Source: Leifsonia xyli subsp. cynodontis DSM 46306
GTDB taxonomy: Bacteria; Actinomycetota; Actinomycetes; Actinomycetales; Microbacteriaceae
DNA length: 64,000 nt
Direction: 5' to 3'
NCBI RefSeq assembly: GCF_000470775.1
Contig: NC_022438.1
Coordinates: forward strand, 1,674,001 to 1,738,000
The notes beneath the pieces are model-generated. The model saw only the letters and a list, made by a program, of their open reading frames with translations, was not told the origin of the DNA and did no database searches. The position numbers were made by a program, and so were the translations under genes. Shown piece after piece: positions 59,886 through 64,000 of this stretch (position 1 is its first letter; every line of letters begins with the position of its first letter).

Positions 59886-60066
59886 ACCGAGCCCGTGCGC
59901 GCTCGACGAGCTCGTCCGAGTCGATCCGACCCGCGATGTAGTCCTCCGTGTCGGCACGAGTGTCGACGTCGACGCTGACACCCTCCATCTCGCCGGAGTG
60001 AATCGCCTCGTCAACGCGGCGACGCCGCTCGACTTCCTCCGACACAGTCAGTCGTGAGAATGCCAT
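59872..60066 (-). CDS. VbhA-like antitoxin of the Fic toxin
   Basis: 64 residues from the ATG at 60066 with AGGAG upstream; an in-frame ATG at 60108, also with a good site, would add 14. It has the inhibitory helix motif S/TxxxE(G/N) as SGEMEG (residues 24-29), which in VbhA-type antitoxins blocks the Fic ATP site, and the C-terminal YIAGRIDSDELVERARARYG segment of the family. Overlaps the toxin start by 14 bp. Confidence 0.75.
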   Translation of the reverse strand: MAFSRLTVSEEVERRRRVDEAIHSGEMEGVSVDVDTRADTEDYIAGRIDSDELVERARARYGLR

Positions 60067-60214
60067 CCGAACGCTCCTCTCCACTCCGAACTGCAACGAC
60101 GAATCCATCGCGATTTCTCCTCTCCATTCTACCAAACAGGCCCTCAGCGACCATCGAAACCGAGGCGGCCGCCGGCTACAGACCAACCTGATCTGTAGCC
60201 GGCCTGACCTCTTG

Positions 60215-60670
60215 TCAGGCGGCCTCTGCACCGCCAATGTCAGCCGGCGCAATGGCTTCGGCGATGGTGTGTGCGGCGGCGAGCACACGCGCGGCGGTCT
60301 CGCGCACCAGGTCGGGGTTGCCGTCGGCCCAGCCGGCGATGTAGCCGACGCTGTAGCTGCTGGTGTCGAAGCCGAGCATCCCGGCGACCACATAGGCAAC
60401 GGACTCGGCTTCGGTCTCCATCCGGCCACGGTGCTGCGCGTATTCGGTGAGCTCGTCAGTGTGTCCGAGCTGGATGTGGGCGGCTTCGTGGATGAGGGTC
60501 TTCGCGGCCTGCTCCGGGGCGAGCCGGTCGTCCAGGACGACTGCGCGGCGTTCGGGGTCGGCATATCCGTTCGGACCGTGCAGGTGTTCGGTGGTGACGG
60601 TCCATCCGGCCGCGTGCAGGTGGGCGGTCAGTGGGTTGGTCACGCCGTTGTCGTCGGTGCCTGTCACCAT
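60215..60670 (-). pseudogene. ArdC-like zincin metallopeptidase domain (5' truncated)
   Basis: About 151 codons from an ATG at 60670. LDDRLAPEQAAKTLIHEAAH contains the zinc site HEAAH followed by IQLGH, and then METEAESVAYVVAGMLGFDT and SYSVGYIAGWADGNP. This is the C-terminal metallopeptidase half of ArdC/LtrC-like proteins carried by plasmids and integrative elements. The N-terminal DNA-binding half is missing, replaced by unrelated sequence from 60677. Confidence 0.65.
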
Positions 60671-60676
60671 GCATGC

Positions 60677-61199
60677 GTGAGCACACGACTGCCTGCGTCC
60701 CTCAACGCGCTTCTCGCCGGACTCATCCTGATGGGATCCATGGCGCCCACCGCATCTCCCCCTGCGAGCCCAGTCTTGGCAGCGACCCCGACGACCTCTG
60801 CGGTCGCCGCGGGCGACCGTCGAGACGTGACGGAACCGAGCGCCCCCGACGTCGTCGCCGTGCGTCTGAGCCCAACGCCGGATGCGGCGGCTTTCCTGAG
60901 TGGGCCACTGACCGTGCGCGAGGGGGAGGTGCTGCTGGTGGACGCGGGAGTTGTCCTCTATGCATCGCGCAATCCCGCCGACTACCAGGTCGACGACCAC
61001 CCGGCCTGCGGCACCATCTCCAAGAAAGGCGTTGGACAACACGGTGTCCGTGATTGACGTGGCATCACAGAAGGTCACCGACACCCTCCAGGTCGGCAAG
61101 TCCCCCGCCGGGGTAGCAGTCGCCCCGAACGGAGAAACCGTGTACGTCGCTAACCAGGATGACAACACGGTATCGGTTATCCCAGGATCTGCGAGCTGA
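60677..61199 (+). pseudogene. Secreted protein fused or shifted into a YVTN beta-propeller fragment
   Basis: GTG at 60677 starts a signal-peptide-like segment (PASLNALLAGLILMGSMAPT). It continues to about 61025 (DVVAVRLSPTPDAAAFLSGP), then the frame changes. The other frame reads LDNTVSVIDVASQKVTDTLQ and GVAVAPNGETVYVANQDDNT, one and a half YVTN beta-propeller repeats, to the TGA at 61197. Probably a decayed surface propeller protein with an internal deletion. Confidence 0.55.
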
Positions 61200-61297
61200 C
61201 TCCACCTATTTGCCAGACCTGTTAGCGTCATCGTTCTTCTTCGCTGATCGCTATGACAAGACCCTGATTGAGGATCGCACTCCAGCTCGCGTCCCAG

Positions 61298-61338
61298 CAA
61301 ATGGCTTGCACACCCCTCAGGGGTGTGCAAGCCATTTG
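61298..61338. terminator. Perfect 20-bp hairpin
   Basis: CAAATGGCTTGCACACCCCT, one base, then its exact complement. It is the strongest hairpin in the window, in the 460-bp gene-free gap 61200-61663. On the plus strand it is followed by GGGTTTTGC, a short T-run, about 100 bp past the propeller fragment. It may be a terminator or a folded remnant of mobile-element ends. Nothing else was seen in this gap. Confidence 0.6.
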
Positions 61339-61663
61339 GGTTTTGCTTCCGCCATGGGAACCCACTCTCCGGTTGGGACGATGTCGGTGATCACCCGTTT
61401 CACACCACTCGTTCCTGGCGGGCCTCCGCGACCGGCAGCGGCATCAGGCCTGCCGTCAGCGGGACGACGAGCTCGGCCGGCATGACCAAGACCGTCGCCC
61501 TCGCGGCGTGACTACCCACTGTCACCTATCCGTGCAGCAGACCCGACCCAAGCTTTCTCGCGGCCGCCTGACCCCCATAGGAATTGAGACGATCATGAAC
61601 GCAGCAATCGGGTTGGGCGATCAGGTGCCTACTCGTACTGAAGTCTTCTGATCGGAGTATGCA

Positions 61664-62312
61664 ATGAAGGTCTCGTGTGTATCGAAAGTTGTCGCGGGGG
61701 TGACGATGGTCGTGGGGATGGTATTTTAGTGCCGGTGTCGCCGCCAACGCCTCAACGCCTGACGTTAACGCCGCACAGGCTAGTACGTCCACGTATCAGG
61801 ACACGGCGTGCGTTAACGCGATCACCGTGGCGCGCGCCATCGGCAAGACGACCCAGCCGATCAGCGTTTGCAATACGACGGTGACTTTGACCTCGTCGGC
61901 CGCGAAGGCTATTACAGCCTTCGGTCTTGCTGCGGCGAAGCAGTCTCTGAGCGCGTCCGCTTATCAGTCGCTGGCCGTCGCTGCGGCCGCTGGAACGGTC
62001 AGGGGAAGAAGTTACAGTCAAGCCTTCAACAACATCACCGATCAAGAAACTCAGGCCGGCTATTTTTACTATGACGGCAGTCACGCCTGGGTCACCCAGA
62101 GCTACCGTGGGACACCGGGAAACCACCAGTGCAACGTGTCCTGGGCTGTCGGCTACTACGTCACGAATACGGGATGCTCTGACACCGGCAGCACCAGCAA
62201 GCGAAACCTGACCATGTCGTGGCTTATCCAGGTCGGCATCAAAGGAAGCCCGATCTCCTGGAGCGAGTCGCACACGATGTATGTGAACAGCACCGGATCG
62301 ATCTGGCAGTAG
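61664..62312 (+). pseudogene. Small secreted protein, one frameshift in the signal peptide
   Basis: ATG at 61664 with GGAG upstream gives a hydrophobic signal (SKVVAGVTMVVGMVF) that ends in TAG within TATTTTAGT. Removing one T restores SAGVAANASTPDVNAAQAST and the long open frame to 62312 (AGYFYYDGSHAWVTQSYRGT, VGYYVTNTGCSDTGSTSKRN). It would be about 215 residues, with Cys pairs. No family was recognised. The body could be expressed from the GTG near 61827 but not secreted. Confidence 0.6.
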
Positions 62313-62339
62313 CCCGTTATCTGAGACAAGGAAAACACT

Positions 62340-62582
62340 ATGCTCACCAACACAGCTTCGCCGTTACACCTGATCGTTCTGCTGGTCGTCCTCGCTCAAC
62401 TAGTCGGAGCAATCTGGGCGATCGTGGTTACCTGGATGAACAAAACAGTCCGCGCCGCTGACAAAGCAAGCTGGACGGTCCTGCTTGTTCTCGCCCCCCT
62501 CGTGGGAATCGCGGTCTGGCTCGCCATCTTCTTCCCACGTCGCCATCGTCTCAACTCAAATCCGGAAGGATCCGTGAAGTAG
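62340..62582 (+). CDS. Small membrane protein, PLDc_N-like
   Basis: 80 residues, ATG with AAGGA upstream, 27 bp after the secreted protein. Two membrane segments (LHLIVLLVVLAQLVGAIWAI; WTVLLVLAPLVGIAVWLAIF) with a short WMNKTVRAADKAS loop, the layout of the phospholipase D-nuclease N-terminal family of small membrane proteins. A partner role with the secreted protein is suggested by spacing. Confidence 0.6.
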   Translation: MLTNTASPLHLIVLLVVLAQLVGAIWAIVVTWMNKTVRAADKASWTVLLVLAPLVGIAVWLAIFFPRRHRLNSNPEGSVK

Positions 62583-62721
62583 GAAGCAGGCGGTCCAGCT
62601 CCCGCAGCAAAGCCCCCTCAACGAAGGCCTGCATAGCGGCTACGAGCGACCGCGACAACGTCCTCGCGGATGGAGTGCTGCCCTTCGGGAGGGGCAGGAG
62701 CTAAAGGCATCGGCGTCATGG

Positions 62722-63129
62722 ATGGAGACGGCTGACCCGACTATGATTCTGCCGTCTGGATGGAGCGCCGGAGACGGCAGTCTCGATCCGGCCACGGCGG
62801 CCGCGCTCATCGACCGAGTCGGGCCGCTCCGTCTGCTTGCGGCGCGATGGATGGGGTACGCTGATTTCCGAGAGCCCGAGAATGGATATCGCGACGGTGA
62901 CTATGTCATCGCGCCTTTCGAGATGAGCGAACTCTTGGCCGGGGAGAGGATGCCGGAGTTTTGCTGGGATGAGCAGCACTCGTTCGCCTGGGGCAGTCGC
63001 CTCTACCCCGACTCTCTCATCATCGCGGCCGCGCAGCCAATCTACCGTGCTCTTGCGATGGATACCCGCCTTGATACCGTCGGCGTTGTCGGCGAGCGGG
63101 ACACCCTTCCCATCAGTAGCGCGGACTGA
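62722..63129 (+). CDS. Hypothetical protein
   Basis: 135 residues from the ATG at 62722 (a second ATG at 62743). Acidic and globular: GPLRLLAARWMGYADFREPE, GYRDGDYVIAPFEMSELLAG, FCWDEQHSFAWGSRLYPDS. No family was recognised. Isolated among mobile-element fragments. Confidence 0.5.
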   Translation: METADPTMILPSGWSAGDGSLDPATAAALIDRVGPLRLLAARWMGYADFREPENGYRDGDYVIAPFEMSELLAGERMPEFCWDEQHSFAWGSRLYPDSLIIAAAQPIYRALAMDTRLDTVGVVGERDTLPISSAD

Positions 63130-63149
63130 GGGGTATCGGACCGCTCTCG

Positions 63150-63625
63150 GCTGCACCCCGTTAACGGTCGTTTTCGGCAACCTTCCTCGTGAGGAGGGCT
63201 ACCAACATAAGCACTCCACGAAGAACGGTCCCGCGTTGGCCGGCTACGGCGCCATCACGATGAAGAACGCGCTGGCGAACACGATGTCGACCCTCCCGAC
63301 GCAACTGGCCCGGTCGCTGACCTGGGATCGCGGGAAGGAACTCTCGGCCCACGTCGCGTTCAAGATCGAGACCGGGATTCCCGTGTTCTTCGCCGACCCG
63401 CACGCACCGTGGCAGCGGGGCACAAACGAGAACACCAACGGCCTGCTGCGTCAGTACTTCCCCAAGGGCACCGACCTGACTCGATGGAGCAGCGACGACC
63501 TTCAAGCCGTTGCCACCGCCATCAACAATCACCCGCGGAAAGTGCTCGGCTGGAAGACGCCCGCAGAGGCCTTCGAAAAGCAGCTACGGTTACTCGAAAC
63601 AGCCGGTGGTGCGACGATCGATTGA
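63150..63625 (+). pseudogene. IS30-family transposase, C-terminal fragment
   Basis: Readable from about 63150 (NLPREEGYQHKHSTKNGPAL) through LTWDRGKELSAH, FFADPHAPWQRGTNENTNGL and the tail PRKVLGWKTPAEAFEKQL. It carries the last D and E of the DDE triad, but the N-terminal half and ends are gone. The sequence differs from the two other IS30 elements here, so it is a third type. Confidence 0.8.
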
Positions 63626-63639
63626 ATCTGGTCAATTTC

Positions 63640-63745
63640 GCATGCTAGAGCGACGAGCGCCGTGATCGTTGAGGCGGTGCGGTCGTAGCGAGTGGCGAGT
63701 TTCCGGAAGGCGAGGATCCAGGCCATGGTGCGTTCGACTACCCAG
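63640..63745 (-). mobile_element. IS5-family transposase remnant, second copy
   Basis: Encodes WVVERTMAWILAFRKLATRY with DRTASTITALVALA, base-for-base the same as 57252-57346, and then diverges on both sides. It is joined in frame to the integrase fragment, so one continuous open frame spans both. Confidence 0.75.
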
Positions 63746-64000
63746 TTGGACACGCTCATGGGCTTGCCCGTCTTCGTTGGGAACAGCAGCGCTTCCGGCC
63801 CCTTCTCCGCGAGCGCGAGACGTCGCCGCACCGCCTCGGCAGCGAGAGCGGGGAGAGCGACACGGCGGCGTTGGCGGGTGCGTTTGGGGGCGTCCTTACG
63901 CCGGATGCCCTGCTCCTTGTTCTGGATGACCGTGCCATCGATCAGAATCGTCGGCGGCGCGGTCGTCATCTCCACGTCGCAGCGGCGCAGGCCGATGCAC
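63746..64000 (-). pseudogene. Tyrosine recombinase (integrase) fragment, runs off the window
   Basis: Reading from the right edge: IGLRRCDVEMTTAPPTILID, GIRRKDAPKRTRQRRRVALP, then KGPEALLFPTKTGKPMSVSN. This is the start of the catalytic domain of a phage/ICE-type tyrosine integrase (the segment with RRCDV and the KTxxxRRxVALP block). The downstream HxxR and Tyr parts are replaced by the IS5 remnant at 63745. The integrase identity fits the mobile remnants from 58.4 kb onward. Confidence 0.65.

Overview
The window is high-GC actinobacterial DNA with actinobacterial gene content: an ilv/leu/serA cluster, ClpS-DUF2017, SUF genes, an alpha-carbonic anhydrase and LPxTG/LAxTG surface proteins. Together with the unusually large number of decaying genes and insertion sequences, this points to Microbacteriaceae, and most likely a host-restricted, reductively evolving Leifsonia (L. 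xyli type). That assignment is inferred from gene content and decay pattern; no database was searched.

Layout. 1-983 holds metF, with the start of the next gene (probably metE) running off the left edge. 1218-3736 has a broken EEP-family phosphatase/nuclease gene, a small secreted protein and a decayed IS30 element. 3.8-14.1 kb is a minus-strand branched-chain amino acid and serine cluster: ilvD, ilvB, ilvN, ilvC, a frameshifted cutC, serA, leuB and ilvE. 14.2-16.6 kb has otsA and otsB for trehalose synthesis. 16.9-19.9 kb has an SGNH lipoprotein, a membrane transporter and two small conserved-looking genes. A broken zwf-like gene diverges from an intact GH15 enzyme across a 16-bp palindrome (21.3 kb), and GH15 is followed by clpS and a DUF2017 gene.

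24.2-32.6 kb is a plus-strand LacI-controlled sugar operon with a visible promoter and operator: secreted glycosidase-like protein, LacI, binding protein (broken), two permeases, one broken glycosidase-like gene and one intact GH130-like gene. 32.6-37.0 kb is a second, minus-strand sugar locus led by a ROK regulator. An internal deletion there has fused an oxidoreductase N-terminus to a permease C-terminus. 37.2-39.6 kb has a broken AI-2E-family transporter, a lipoprotein and a hypothetical gene.

39.6-43.9 kb is an AT-richer island of foreign character. It encodes a tripartite exporter (a MacB-like ABC protein and a HlyD-like adaptor with a peptidoglycan-binding domain), a truncated protein of unknown function, and a possible small ORF behind a strong ribosome binding site. 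The exporter genes carry three apparent one-base losses, all in A/T runs. An IS481-family element cuts the island at 43,920. 45.1-49.3 kb returns to high GC, with an osmoprotectant ABC locus (proV intact, proW fused by deletion to the end of proX), sufU, sufS and a small membrane gene.

49.3-55.5 kb carries two sortase-type surface proteins, one split by an intact IS30 copy, and a frameshifted alpha-carbonic anhydrase. 55.5-64.0 kb is a graveyard of mobile DNA: IS5, IS3 and IS30 fragments, a Fic toxin with a VbhA-like antitoxin (toxin broken by a stop), an ArdC-like metallopeptidase fragment, secreted proteins and a tyrosine-recombinase fragment at the right edge. It looks like the remains of an integrative element.

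Core biosynthesis (amino acids, folate/methionine, Fe-S assembly, trehalose) is mostly intact, while sugar uptake, osmoprotectant uptake, export and surface functions are decaying. No clearly new system was proved. The best candidates for a closer look are the exporter island with its small ORF, the two in-frame deletion fusions and the Fic/antitoxin pair.
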